A stretch of DNA of 64,000 nt from Acidovorax sp. SRB_14 (GTDB lineage Bacteria > Pseudomonadota > Gammaproteobacteria > Burkholderiales > Burkholderiaceae_C). The stretch covers positions 357,521-421,520 of the forward strand of contig NZ_MWOK01000001.1 of assembly GCF_012932145.1 (NCBI RefSeq). Direction: 5' to 3'. The position numbers and the translations under genes are program-made. The notes beneath the pieces are model-generated. The model saw only the letters and a list, made by a program, of their open reading frames with translations, made no database searches and had not been told where the DNA came from. Below, piece after piece: positions 1-10,695 of this stretch; position 1 is the stretch's first letter; each line of letters begins with the position of its first letter.

Positions 1-15
1 CCGGTTTGGTGAGCC

Positions 16-525
16 TTACGCTCCCTGCACACGCACCTGTCCCGCAGCCAGTAATTTTTTGCCTGGCCATCCACAGGTTGGACAGCGCAAACAGCGTGAC
101 GATCTGCGCCGTGTTCTTCTTCAGCCCCGGTAGCGCACTTTCACGTACTCGAAGTACTGCTGGAGCACCCGAAATGGGTGTTCCACCTTGACTCGAATGC
201 CAGCTCTGGTGCGCTCCAGTTGATCGATCAGTGCGTCCACGGGTGTGTCCTTGCCAGCGCACGGCGCAGACCCCGTGGCCAGGATTTGCTCAGCCAGCTT
301 ATGGCGCTCCAGCAGATGCCGAAAGCGCAGGATGCTTGACTCGCTGGGGATGTATTCGCCCCAGTGGAACAGCCCCGCGAAGTCGCGGAATGCGGACACG
401 TCGTGCAGGGCCTCTTCCATTGCGGTATCGCTGACCTTGAACCACCGCTGCATGAAATGGATGCGCAGTCTGATTTCCGAGCTCGCTTGCGACAGTCGAG
501 CCATGAGGCGCCGCTCTGGCCCCAC
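16..525 (-). pseudogene. Decayed IS5-family transposase remnant
   Basis: The minus strand encodes pieces of an IS5-type DDE transposase. An N-terminal part (RLRIHFMQRWF, then AMEEALHDVSAFRDFAGL and ILRFRHLLERHKLAEQILAT) is followed directly by a C-terminal part (EHPFRVLQQYFEYVKVRYRG). The middle of the family, which carries the first catalytic Asp residues, is missing. After KVRYRG one base is lost near 135 and the frame meets a stop. The next frame continues LKKNTAQIVTLFALSNLWMAR, and an extra A in an A-run near 58 restores the first frame, which ends at a TAA at 16-18. The usual N-terminal region is also absent. It is therefore an internally deleted, twice-frameshifted and inactive copy. 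The family call rests on remembered motifs. Confidence 0.82.
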
Positions 526-569
526 AGAACAGGGAGCAATTTCCCAACGCTAGGGGTGGCTCGCAGCGG

Positions 570-1733
570 TCAGAGCAGTGCATCTGCCGTGGTGCGGCAC
601 CCTGCCTTGGTTGGCCTTCCTTTTCCCGCCCTGCCGCAGGCATGCGCGGGCACGGGGGCGCCGCGCGCGTTGCCGTGTTGCGCTCCATCGCGGTAACGCA
701 TCGCCCAACGCTCCAGGGTATGGAACGACAGCGCGGCCAGCGCCGTGGAAATCAGCAGCCCCAGCACCACCACCACGGGCCAGGCATGGTCCGCGCGCAG
801 GTAGCGCACGACAGGATAGTGCCAGAGATAGATGCCATACGACAGCGTGCCCAGCTTGACCAGGGCCGGCGCGCTCAGCATGTCGTACACCAGGCCGGAG
901 CGCTGCTGCACGGCCGCCAGCAAGACGACGGCAGCCATCTCGACCACCGTGATGCCCCACACCATGGCGCTCTGGTTGTCCCAGTCCAGCGCCATCAGCA
1001 GCGGAATGGCCAGCGGCAGCCACATGGCGTAGTGCATGCGCGCGCGCAGCTGCTGGAGAAAGCCCGGCTTTTCGATCGCCAGCGCCGCGAGCAGGCTGCC
1101 CATGAGCAAGCCCGAAACGCGGGTGTCAAAGCGGAAGAAAATTTCGTAGAACTGCTGGCCCTGCACCACCCAGAACACGCGCCACAGCCAGGCCAGCAGG
1201 CACAGCAAGGCGATCGGGCGCCACACAGCCCCGGGCTGGGCCGAGCGCAACAGCAGCACCAGCAGCGGGGGCCAGACCAGGTAGAAATGCTCTTCCACCG
1301 ACAGCGACCATATGTGCAGCAAGGTGCCGGGGCTGTCAAAAAAGGCGATCCCGTAGTCGGCCAGGTACAGGAGCGACACCAGGGCGTCCTGGTGGATGTC
1401 GTCCAGCTCCGGCCACAACAGCGGCGCCACCACGCAGTAGGTGGCCAGAAACAGGGCCAGCGCCGGCATCAGGCGAAAGAAGCGGCGCCGGTAAAAACGC
1501 CAGTACTGGATCCGCCCCTGAGACCGGTATTCGAGCAGCAGCAGCGAAGTGATCAGAAATCCGCTGAGCACGAAAAACAGGTCGACCCCCAAAAATGCCC
1601 CCTCGAACAAGGGCACATGCGCGTGCGACAGCAGCACCAGCACGATCGCCACACCGCGCAGCCCGTCGAGGGCGGGGTTGTAACCGAGCTTGAACTCTTT
1701 CAATACCAAATCTGCAAACCTTTCCGGGTCCAT
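570..1733 (-). CDS. Acyltransferase 3 family membrane protein (OafA/YrhL type)
   Basis: Integral membrane O-acyltransferase of about 387 residues. The family typically acylates cell-surface sugars; the substrate here is unknown. The N-terminus carries the family pattern NPALDGLRGVAIVLVLLSHA and then GVDLFFVLSGFLI, followed by RFYRRRFFRLMPAL. About ten hydrophobic segments follow, with SLSVEEHFYLVWP in the middle. I chose the ATG at 1731-1733 (MDPERF) because homologous sequence begins just after it. The frame stays open upstream to 2084 but that part has no family similarity, and an ATG at 1775 is another option. The last 35 or so residues are low-complexity and run towards the transposase remnant, so the C-terminus may have been altered by past insertion. 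Confidence 0.85.
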   Translation of the reverse strand: MDPERFADLVLKEFKLGYNPALDGLRGVAIVLVLLSHAHVPLFEGAFLGVDLFFVLSGFLITSLLLLEYRSQGRIQYWRFYRRRFFRLMPALALFLATYCVVAPLLWPELDDIHQDALVSLLYLADYGIAFFDSPGTLLHIWSLSVEEHFYLVWPPLLVLLLRSAQPGAVWRPIALLCLLAWLWRVFWVVQGQQFYEIFFRFDTRVSGLLMGSLLAALAIEKPGFLQQLRARMHYAMWLPLAIPLLMALDWDNQSAMVWGITVVEMAAVVLLAAVQQRSGLVYDMLSAPALVKLGTLSYGIYLWHYPVVRYLRADHAWPVVVVLGLLISTALAALSFHTLERWAMRYRDGAQHGNARGAPVPAHACGRAGKGRPTKAGCRTTADALL

Positions 1734-2121
1734 TGCGTGTATGGCAGACCCGCCAGAACCAGGGTTTACACCCATGGTCGCGGTGCATTCTAGGGTCGTG
1801 GCACGCGGCAGCGTTCCAGGCCACGCCTGAGAATCCGCCAATGCGCCTGCGAACGCTGCCGCGCTGGCGCGCGCCATTGCATGGCGTAAGCAAGCGTACG
1901 ATCTCCTGTGGTGCGCCAGGCAGGGCCAAGCGTGCGCCACGCAGGCTGTGCATGCGGGCACGCGCCGCAGGGTGTATCGGATGCAAGGAACTGCGACGCC
2001 GCCATGCAGCGGCGGTTTTTTCGCCGAGACATGGCTCTGGCCCCAGCCTTGGCCGACCCAGGCAATTCGCCATGGCGTGGCCAATATGGTGTGATGTGCA
2101 ATTCAAAGATCAGAGACCCGC
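1734..2121. other. Intergenic region between divergent genes
   Basis: About 390 bases separate the divergently transcribed acyltransferase and VanZ-like genes. I see no convincing protein gene. The one clear element is a plus-strand terminator-like hairpin at 1997-2021, which has no gene upstream of it on that strand. Promoters for both flanking genes probably lie here, but I cannot place them. Confidence 0.5.
1997..2021 (+). terminator. Rho-independent terminator-like hairpin
   Basis: A 6-bp GC-only stem (CGCCGC/GCGGCG, loop CATGCA) is followed by six T residues on the plus strand. No annotated plus-strand gene precedes it. It could end a small RNA transcribed from within 1740-1990, or stop stray transcription before the VanZ-like gene. 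Confidence 0.55.
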
Positions 2122-3309
2122 ATGAAAAGCATGGACGTTCGCTCTCGCAGCTTCGCGGTCGCGGTGGGCCTGGTGTGGCTGCTCATCGTGTATGGCTCGC
2201 TATACCCCTTCCAGTGGGACTTCGCCGCGCCGCAGGCCTTCATCTGGAGCGGCCGCATTGGCTTGGTGGACCTGATCGAAAACATCCTTTTGTTTTTGCC
2301 GCTGGGGGGGCTGCTGGGCTGGGCCGCCCAAGGGCGTCTCCGCCGCTGGTGGTTTTTCGCCGGCTGGTTCGGGGTGGCGCTGGTGGTGGCAAGCACGCTG
2401 CAATGGCTGCAGAAGTACCTGCCGCGCACCCCGGCCTTGTCGGACGTTCTCTTCAATATGGTGGGCTATGTCCTGGGCTGGGGCGCAGGCTGCGTTGCGC
2501 GCTGGCGCGTGGGGCACCTGCTGGTCCGGCACCAGGGTTGGGCCGGTGCAGACCGGTTCGCGCTGGTGCTGATCGCGCTGTGGTGGCTGGCCGAGCTGTA
2601 TCCGCTCATCCCGACGTTCGATGTCTCTTCGGTGGCGCAGAACGTCAAGTCGCTGTGGCAACTGGACCTGTGGCAGCCGCGGCGCATGCTGCTGCACGCC
2701 GGCATGGCGGTGATCGGTGCGTCGGCCGTCGCGCACCTGGCGCGCACCGCCCAGCTCGCGCACCGCGCGCGCGCCGTGGCCGGGGTCGCCGCAGCGGCGG
2801 TGCTGGCAGGCAAGTTCGTGGTCGTGGACCAGTCACCGGGCATGGCGGTGGTGCTGGGGATTGCCGGCGGCTGGCTTTTGTGGCGCTGGATGGATCCGTG
2901 GCCTCCCGGGCCGCGGTGGGCCGCGACCGCCTGGGTGGCCTTGGCCACCTACCTGCTCGACGCGATCTGGCCCTGGGCGTGGCGCACGCCGCCGGCCGAC
3001 ATGGCCTGGATGCCGTTTGCGTCGTCGCTGTCGACCTGGGTGCAGTCAGCGATCTCGGCGCGCGCGTTTGAATGCCTGTGCTTTGGCGGGATCCTCTGGA
3101 GCACGGTCCGCAACGGCGCCTTGCTCGGGGGCATGACCGTCTGCACGGCGGTGCTCGCCTTCGCATGCGAATGGACGCAGCGCTATTTGCCGACACGGAC
3201 CGCTGAAATCACTTCGGTCGTGCTGGCGATCGGCATGGGCTGGCTGCTGTCCGCCTGCACCGCGGCGCGCCCAATCCACGCCCAGCGGCTGCGCGAGCGC
3301 AGTGCCTAA
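2122..3309 (+). CDS. VanZ-like family membrane protein
   Basis: A 395-residue integral membrane protein. The N-terminal part has the VanZ-like layout: a first membrane helix, then YGSLYPFQWDF, then DLIENILLFLPLGGLLGW, a pattern seen in the VanZ/phosphotransbutyrylase-like family. The C-terminal part repeats a similar motif (FECLCFGGILW, then CEWTQRYLPTRTAEITSV), so the protein may be an internally duplicated VanZ fold. Function is unknown in non-vancomycin-resistant proteobacteria, and I infer no resistance role. The ATG at 2122 is followed by another at 2131. Its TAA overlaps the TAG of the convergent acyl-CoA dehydrogenase (3306-3309). Confidence 0.8.
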   Translation: MKSMDVRSRSFAVAVGLVWLLIVYGSLYPFQWDFAAPQAFIWSGRIGLVDLIENILLFLPLGGLLGWAAQGRLRRWWFFAGWFGVALVVASTLQWLQKYLPRTPALSDVLFNMVGYVLGWGAGCVARWRVGHLLVRHQGWAGADRFALVLIALWWLAELYPLIPTFDVSSVAQNVKSLWQLDLWQPRRMLLHAGMAVIGASAVAHLARTAQLAHRARAVAGVAAAAVLAGKFVVVDQSPGMAVVLGIAGGWLLWRWMDPWPPGPRWAATAWVALATYLLDAIWPWAWRTPPADMAWMPFASSLSTWVQSAISARAFECLCFGGILWSTVRNGALLGGMTVCTAVLAFACEWTQRYLPTRTAEITSVVLAIGMGWLLSACTAARPIHAQRLRERSA

Positions 3310-5138
3310 AAGGCCGCTTCGCTGAGCGCGGCGCAGGTCATGTCGCGGCGGTTCACCACGTCCAGCCAGGCCGTGATCTTGGGCAACTCGTAATGGTAAA
3401 AATAGCGTGCAGCGCCCACCCTGCCTTCGCTTGAAGCTATTGAAAGCGTAGCATTCGCGCGCAGCGTGGCCAGCGCCACGTCGAGCCAGATCCAGGCCAG
3501 CACTGTGTGGCCGAAGGCCTGCATGTAGGGCACGGCATTGGCCAGGGCCTCGGCGGGGTTGCCGGTGGCCCAGGCGGCCTGCGTGGCGGCGCCCACCTGC
3601 TGCAAGGCGCCGCCGAGCTGCGCCGCGTACGCTGCCAGCTCGGGCACGGCGGCGGCCTGCGCCATCGTGGCCTGCATGCGCGCGGCCAGCATTTGCAGGC
3701 CCCGGCCGCCCTCCATCAGCACCTTGCGGCCCAGCAGGTCGGCGGCCTGGATGCCGTGCGTGCCCTCGTGGATCATGTTCAGGCGGTTGTCGCGCCAATA
3801 CTGCTCAACCGGAAAGTCGCGCGTGTAGCCATAGCCGCCGTGGACCTGGATGGCCAGCGAATTGGCCTCCAGGCAGAACTCGCTGGGCCAGCTTTTGGCA
3901 ATCGGCGTGAGCACTTCGAGCAGCAGGCGCGCTTCGTCGGCGGCCTCGGGCTCGCCGGTGTGCTGCTCGTCCACCAGGCGCGCGCAGTACAGGTTGAGCG
4001 CCAGCGCTCCCTCGCCATAGCTCTTCTGCGCCAGCAGCATGCGGCGCACATCGGCGTGTTCGATGATGCGCACCTGCGGCTGCGCGGCGTCCTTGCCGCC
4101 GGCGCCCATGGGGCGGCCCTGCGGGCGGTTCTTGGCGTAGTCGAGGCTGGCGTAGTAGCCCGCCAGGCCCAGCATGGTGGCCGCCATGCCGATGCCGATG
4201 CGCGCCTCGTTCATCATGTGGAACATGCAGGCGAGGCCCCTGCCGGCCTCGCCCACCAAATAGCCCACGGCCCCCGCCCTGCCCTGCACCGGGTACTTGC
4301 CTTCGCCGAAGTTGAGCAGCGTGTTGGTGGTGCCGCGCCAGCCCAGCTTGTGGTTGAGGCCCGCCAGCGCCACGTCGTTGCGCACGCCGGTCAGGTGGCC
4401 CTCGGCATCGACCAGCTTCTTGGGCACGATGAACAGCGAGATGCCGCGCGTGCCCGGCACCAGCTTGCCGTCGGGCCCCGGAATCTTGGCCAGCACAAGG
4501 TGGACGATGTTCTCGGACAGCTCGTGCTCGCCCGACGAAATCCACATCTTGTGGCCCGTGATGCGGTAGCGCGGGCCCAAGGGATCGGCTTTAAAGCCTT
4601 CCCCATCGGGCACAGCGCGCGTGGCCACGTCGCTCAAGCTCGAGCCCGCCTGCGGCTCGGAGAGGCACATGGTGCCCGAGAAGCGCCCCGAGAACTCGTT
4701 GAGCGCGAACACCTTCTTCTGCAGCGGCGTGCCATGCACCATGAGCAGGTTGGCGTTGCCCACGCTCAGCAGGCTGGAGCTGATGCTGATCGAGGCCAGC
4801 GCGAAGAAGGCATTGGCCGCCGCCTCGACGGTGTAGGGCAGCTGCATCCCGCCGATGCCGTAGTCCTGCGCGGCGCTGAGCATGCCCGAGGCAGCGTAGG
4901 CGTCGTAGGCGTCTTGCGTCGCCTGCGGCAGCATGACGCGCTCGCCGTCGAACTGCGGCTCCTGCGTGTCCACCGTGCGGTTGAAGGGCGCGTACTTCTC
5001 GCGCGCGATGCGCTCGCAGGTGTCGAGCACGGCATCGAAAGTCTCGCGCGAATGGTCGGCAAAGCGCTCGCGCTCTTGCAGTTTCTCGGCCTGCAGCCAC
5101 TGATAGAGCAGGAATTCAAGGGTGGGACGCAAGCGCAT
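3306..5138 (-). CDS. Acyl-CoA dehydrogenase, long (about 600-residue) type
   Basis: FAD enzyme that introduces the alpha-beta double bond in acyl-CoA, the first oxidative step of beta-oxidation. At 610 residues it belongs to the longer class with an extra C-terminal domain (PF12806-like). Visible motifs: MCLSEPQAGSSLSDV (FAD/substrate contact, about residue 155), the flavin-binding stretch ITGHKMWISSGEHE, and near residue 435-460 YGYTRDFPVEQYWRD followed by IHEGTHGIQA, whose Glu is the expected catalytic base. It is the last gene of the minus-strand run that holds the thioesterase, thiolase, FadB-like protein and Liv transporter. A half copy of the local palindromic repeat lies inside its C-terminal coding region (3427-3448, residues about 564-571), and a full copy lies just upstream of the start. 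Confidence 0.93.
   Translation of the reverse strand: MRLRPTLEFLLYQWLQAEKLQERERFADHSRETFDAVLDTCERIAREKYAPFNRTVDTQEPQFDGERVMLPQATQDAYDAYAASGMLSAAQDYGIGGMQLPYTVEAAANAFFALASISISSSLLSVGNANLLMVHGTPLQKKVFALNEFSGRFSGTMCLSEPQAGSSLSDVATRAVPDGEGFKADPLGPRYRITGHKMWISSGEHELSENIVHLVLAKIPGPDGKLVPGTRGISLFIVPKKLVDAEGHLTGVRNDVALAGLNHKLGWRGTTNTLLNFGEGKYPVQGRAGAVGYLVGEAGRGLACMFHMMNEARIGIGMAATMLGLAGYYASLDYAKNRPQGRPMGAGGKDAAQPQVRIIEHADVRRMLLAQKSYGEGALALNLYCARLVDEQHTGEPEAADEARLLLEVLTPIAKSWPSEFCLEANSLAIQVHGGYGYTRDFPVEQYWRDNRLNMIHEGTHGIQAADLLGRKVLMEGGRGLQMLAARMQATMAQAAAVPELAAYAAQLGGALQQVGAATQAAWATGNPAEALANAVPYMQAFGHTVLAWIWLDVALATLRANATLSIASSEGRVGAARYFYHYELPKITAWLDVVNRRDMTCAALSEAAF
3427..3448 (-). repeat. Half copy of the Comamonadaceae-type palindromic repeat, inside a gene
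   Basis: On the minus strand the sequence TTTCAATAGCTTCAAGCG matches the left half of the repeat. It encodes the stretch around LSIASSEG in the C-terminal domain of the acyl-CoA dehydrogenase. Because only half the element is present, this is the weakest of the copies listed. Confidence 0.45.
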
Positions 5139-5142
5139 GGGG

Positions 5143-5206
5143 TTTCAGCAAAAATTGGCCTAAACGCTTGTGCAGCAAGCGCCTTAAGCTATTAAATGAG
5201 GAGTAA
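5143..5206 (-). repeat. Full copy of the palindromic repeat
   Basis: Read on the minus strand: AATAGCTTAAGGCGCTTG, five bases, CAAGCGTTTAGGCC, then an AT-rich tail ending CTGAAAC. The CGCTTG/CAAGCG pair forms the stem. The copy starts five bases from the acyl-CoA dehydrogenase start codon and fills most of the gap to the thioesterase gene, so it forms the 5' leader of the dehydrogenase reading frame. Confidence 0.85.
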
Positions 5207-5249
5207 CAAAGCGGGGTTGCGCCATGGCCTGGCCTGCCCGTGAAAGCTG

Positions 5250-5756
5250 TCAGCGCGCTGGGCCCGGCGACGGCGGTGTTTCGGCACTGCCGCGCGGCGG
5301 CAGCGCGGCAATCGTGCCCTGCGCCATGGCGCAGAGCGTTTCCACGCCGTCCTGCAGCACGAACACGTCGCAGCGGCACACGGCCTGGCTGCGGCTCTGG
5401 TGCACGGCTTCGGCGCGCGCGATCAGCCGCTCGCCCACGGCGGGGCGCAGGTAGTTGATCTTGAACTCGGAGGTCACCACCGGCACCCGCAGCGCCGTGC
5501 CACCCGCGTAGGTGAGCGCGTTGTCGGCCATGTAGCTGAGCACCCCACCATGCGCGAAGCCATCCTGCTGGCGCAGTTGCGCGGTCAGGGGCAGGTGCAG
5601 TTCGCACCGCCCGGGAGCCAGGGCGTGCAGTTCGGCGCCGATCAGCACGCTGAAAGGCTGCGCCGCCAGCACTTCCCGGCCCATGGCCAGGAAGACCTCG
5701 GGCGTGACCGCGGCTTCCGGCCGGTCGTCGGCGTGGGGCGCGGCGTGCCTGCCCAT
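5250..5756 (-). CDS. PaaI-type hotdog-fold thioesterase
   Basis: A 168-residue predicted acyl-CoA thioesterase. The hotdog signature GFAHGGVLSYMADNALTYAG is clear at about residues 70-90, where the HGG and the following acidic residue are typical of the PaaI/phenylacetate-thioesterase family. Later EFKINYLRP matches the usual beta-strand. The ATG at 5754-5756 begins two bases after the thiolase stop codon, so the two are almost certainly cotranscribed and translationally coupled. In this setting it probably releases CoA from stalled or dead-end acyl-CoA intermediates of the neighbouring beta-oxidation enzymes. The exact substrate cannot be read from the sequence. Confidence 0.88.
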   Translation of the reverse strand: MGRHAAPHADDRPEAAVTPEVFLAMGREVLAAQPFSVLIGAELHALAPGRCELHLPLTAQLRQQDGFAHGGVLSYMADNALTYAGGTALRVPVVTSEFKINYLRPAVGERLIARAEAVHQSRSQAVCRCDVFVLQDGVETLCAMAQGTIAALPPRGSAETPPSPGPAR

Positions 5757-5758
5757 GG

Positions 5759-6934
5759 CTACAGCACCTCGAAGATGCCGGCCGCGCCCATGCCGCCGCC
5801 GATGCACATGGTCACGCAGACCTTCTTGGCACCTCGGCGCTTGCCTTCGATGAGCGCGTGGCCCGTGAGGCGCTGGCCGCTCACGCCGTAGGGGTGGCCC
5901 AGGGCGATGGCGCCGCCGTTGACGTTCAGGCGGTCGGCCGGGATGCCCAGCTTGTCGCGGCAGTACAGCACCTGCACGGCGAAGGCTTCGTTGAGCTCCC
6001 ACAGGTCGATGTCCTGCACCGTCAGGCCCAATTTTTTCAAAACCTTGGGCACGGCGAACACGGGGCCGATGCCCATCTCGTCGGGCTCGCAGCCGGCCAC
6101 GGCAAAGCCGAGGAAGCGGCCCAAGGGCTTGAGACCCTTCTTGCTGGCGTAGTCTTCGCTGGTCAGCACGCAGGCGCCGGCGCCGTCGCTGAACTGGCTG
6201 GCGTTGCCGGCCGAGATCAATCCGCCCGGCAGCGCCGAGCGCAGGCCGTGAATGCCCTCGAAGGTGGTGCCTTCGCGCGTGCCTTCGTCGCGGCTGACGG
6301 TGACTTTTTTGGTCGTCAGGCCCATCACCTTGTCGGCCACGCCCATGGTCACTTCGATGGGGGCGATTTCGGCGTCGAACAGGCCGGCGGCCTGGGCGGC
6401 GCAGGCCTTCTGCTGGCTGGCGGCGCCGTACTCGTCCATGGCGTCGCGGCCGATGCCGTAGCGCTTGGCGACCTGTTCGGCGGTCTGCAGCATGCTCCAG
6501 TAGATCTCGGGCTTGGCCTTGGCCAGCTGCAGGTCCTGCAGCATGTGGGTGTTCATTTCCTGCTGCACGCAGGAGATGCTTTCGACGCCGCCGGCGACGA
6601 ACACATCGGCCTCGCCGGCAATGATGCGCTGCGCGGCCATGGCAATGGTCTGTAAGCCGGAAGAGCAGAAGCGGTTGACGGTGGCGCCCGACACGGTGAT
6701 GGGCAGGCCCGCGCGCAAGGCGATCTGGCGCGCGATGTTGGCGCCCGTGGCGCCTTCGGGCGTGGCGCAGCCCATGAGCACGTCGTCGACATCGGCCGAG
6801 TCCACGCCGGCGCGCTGCACGGCGTACTGCACGGCGTGGCCGCCGAGCGTGGCGCCGTGCGTCATGTTGAACGAGCCCTTCCAGCTCTTGGCAAGCGGCG
6901 TGCGGGCGGTGGAAACAATCACTGCGGAGGTCAT
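5759..6934 (-). CDS. Acetyl-CoA acyltransferase (thiolase)
   Basis: A 391-residue thiolase that cleaves 3-ketoacyl-CoA to acetyl-CoA and a shortened acyl-CoA, the last step of beta-oxidation. The active-site Cys lies in [12 protein letters not shown] (about residue 88). The catalytic His is in [17 protein letters not shown], and the second Cys in [14 protein letters not shown] near the C-terminus. The start is the ATG at 6932-6934 (MTSAVIVS), with AAAGGA about eight bases upstream; the frame is open further upstream but lacks similarity. It sits between the FadB-like gene and the thioesterase, which supports a degradative rather than biosynthetic role. Confidence 0.94.
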   Translation of the reverse strand: MTSAVIVSTARTPLAKSWKGSFNMTHGATLGGHAVQYAVQRAGVDSADVDDVLMGCATPEGATGANIARQIALRAGLPITVSGATVNRFCSSGLQTIAMAAQRIIAGEADVFVAGGVESISCVQQEMNTHMLQDLQLAKAKPEIYWSMLQTAEQVAKRYGIGRDAMDEYGAASQQKACAAQAAGLFDAEIAPIEVTMGVADKVMGLTTKKVTVSRDEGTREGTTFEGIHGLRSALPGGLISAGNASQFSDGAGACVLTSEDYASKKGLKPLGRFLGFAVAGCEPDEMGIGPVFAVPKVLKKLGLTVQDIDLWELNEAFAVQVLYCRDKLGIPADRLNVNGGAIALGHPYGVSGQRLTGHALIEGKRRGAKKVCVTMCIGGGMGAAGIFEVL

Positions 6935-7008
6935 GGGGAATCCTTTCGGGGGTGGGCGCCCCGCGGGCGCGGCCAGCGGCCTGCGCGTGCGGGGTGGGTG
7001 CACATCGG

Positions 7009-9108
<2,100 letters not shown>

Positions 9109-9212
9109 GCTGTTGTTCCTTGCGTAGTGATAAAAGAACGGTCGTGCGTTTTTGATTGTAGGGAGTTTTGTCCGCCCTGCCCTTGCCGTTTTGTCCCACC
9201 CGGGACAACTGC

Positions 9213-9908
9213 TCAAACCTCCAGCCACTCCTTGCGCACGGCGTCGTTGGCGCGCAGGCCGTCGGGCGTTCCATCAAAGACGATGCTGCCGTGGCCCATG
9301 ACCAGCGCGCGGTCGGACACCTTCATGGCGATGGTGAGTTTTTGCTCGATCAGCAGCACCGAGATGCCGCGCGCCTTGATCGCCTGCAGGTACTGGCCGA
9401 CCAGTTCGACTATTTTTGGTGCCAGGCCCTCGGTGGGCTCGTCGATGATGATCAGGTCCGGGTCGCCCATGAGCGTGCGGCACAGCGTCAGCATCTGCTG
9501 CTCGCCGCCCGACATGACGCCGGCCTCGGTGTGCTGGCGTTCCTTGAGGCGCGGGAACATGGCATACATGTCATCGAATGACCAGCGGCTGCCCTTGCCA
9601 TTGCCCTTTTGGCCCAGCAGCAGGTTCTGGTGCACCGTGAGGTGGGGGAACACGTCGCGGCTCTCGGGCACATAGCCCAGGCCCGCATGGGCGATTTCGT
9701 AGGCCTTGCGTCCCGTGAGCGGCTGGCCCTTCCATTCGATGGCGCCCTCCCAGTCCACGAGGCCCATGATCGCCTTGGCCGTGGTCGAGCGGCCCGACCC
9801 ATTGCGCCCGAGCAGCGCCACGATTTCGCCCGGTTGTACGTTGAAGCCCACGCCATGCAGCACATGGCTTTTGCCGTAGTAGGCGTGGAGGTCGTGGATG
9901 TGCAGCAT
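9213..9908 (-). CDS. livF: Branched-chain-amino-acid-type ABC transporter ATPase, LivF-like
   Basis: A 231-residue cytoplasmic ATPase of a Liv (HAAT) importer. Motifs in order: Walker A GRNGSGRST (about residue 35), Q-loop region YVPESRDVFPHLTV, signature MSGGEQQML, Walker B DLIIIDEPTEGLAP, and the H-loop position in LLIEQKL, which has Gln as is usual in LivF. The Walker A lysine is replaced by arginine (codon CGC), which is unusual. The start overlaps closely with livG (one-base gap). The substrate may be an organic acid and not leucine, given the beta-oxidation neighbours. Confidence 0.92.
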   Translation of the reverse strand: MLHIHDLHAYYGKSHVLHGVGFNVQPGEIVALLGRNGSGRSTTAKAIMGLVDWEGAIEWKGQPLTGRKAYEIAHAGLGYVPESRDVFPHLTVHQNLLLGQKGNGKGSRWSFDDMYAMFPRLKERQHTEAGVMSGGEQQMLTLCRTLMGDPDLIIIDEPTEGLAPKIVELVGQYLQAIKARGISVLLIEQKLTIAMKVSDRALVMGHGSIVFDGTPDGLRANDAVRKEWLEV

Positions 9909-9909
9909 G

Positions 9910-10692
9910 TCAGTGGCCCTCCGGCTGCTCGTCGGCCACGGCCGAGCCGAGGTAGGCCTCTTGCACGCGCGGGTTGGCGCGCACCTTCTCAGGGTTGTCG
10001 AAGGCGATGACCTCGCCGTACACCACCACCGCGATCTTGTCGGCCAATCCAAAGACCACCCCCATGTCGTGCTCGACCGTGAGCAGCGTGCGGCCCTCGG
10101 TCACCTGCTTGATCAGCTGGATGAAGCGCGTGGTCTCGCTGCGGCTCATGCCGGCGGTGGGCTCGTCGAGCAGGATGACGTTGGCGCCGCCGGCGATGGT
10201 GATGCCGATCTCGAGCGCGCGCTGTTCGGCATAGGTCAGGTTGACGGCCAGCACGTCGCGCTTCTTGTCCAGGTGGATCTGCTCCATGAGCTGCTGCGCA
10301 CGCGCGTTGGCGTCGTGCAGGCCCGCAAGCAAACGCAGGAACGTGTACTTGTAGCCCAGGCTCCAGAGCACGCCGCAGCGCAGGTTCTCGAACACGCTGA
10401 GCTTGGGAAAGATGTTCGTGATCTGGAAGCTGCGCGACAGGCCGAGCCGGTTGATCTCGAACGGCTTCTTGCCGTCGATGCGCTGGCCGTTGAGCAGCAC
10501 CTGCCCGCTGGTCGGCGCAAAGCGCCCGCTGATGAGGTTGAACAGCGTGGATTTGCCCGCGCCATTGGGGCCGATGATGGCCACCCGCTCGCCCGGCCGA
10601 ACCGCCAGGTCCGCGCCGCGGATGATTTCTGTCTTGCCGAAGCTCTTGCGCAGGTCGCGCAGCTCCAGGGCAAAGGGTGCGTGGTCTGCCAT
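9910..10692 (-). CDS. livG: Branched-chain-amino-acid-type ABC transporter ATPase, LivG-like
   Basis: A 260-residue ABC ATPase. It has an intact Walker A, GPNGAGKST, at about residues 41-49, the LivG-typical insertion IFPKLSVFENLRCG, signature LTYAEQR (a LivG-style variant of LSGGQ), Walker B VILLDEPTAGMS and switch His in VEHDMGVVFGLAD. The C-terminal tail with a PEKVRANPRVQEAYLG element is also typical of LivG. It would pair with the LivF-like subunit to drive the LivH/LivM permease. It is packed between livM (three-base gap) and livF. Confidence 0.94.
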   Translation of the reverse strand: MADHAPFALELRDLRKSFGKTEIIRGADLAVRPGERVAIIGPNGAGKSTLFNLISGRFAPTSGQVLLNGQRIDGKKPFEINRLGLSRSFQITNIFPKLSVFENLRCGVLWSLGYKYTFLRLLAGLHDANARAQQLMEQIHLDKKRDVLAVNLTYAEQRALEIGITIAGGANVILLDEPTAGMSRSETTRFIQLIKQVTEGRTLLTVEHDMGVVFGLADKIAVVVYGEVIAFDNPEKVRANPRVQEAYLGSAVADEQPEGH

Positions 10693-10695
10693 GGT

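Noticed and set aside
2122..3309. Vancomycin (teicoplanin) resistance by the VanZ-like protein
   Set aside because: Only fold-level similarity exists, there are no van genes nearby, and Gram-negative VanZ-like proteins have no shown resistance role.
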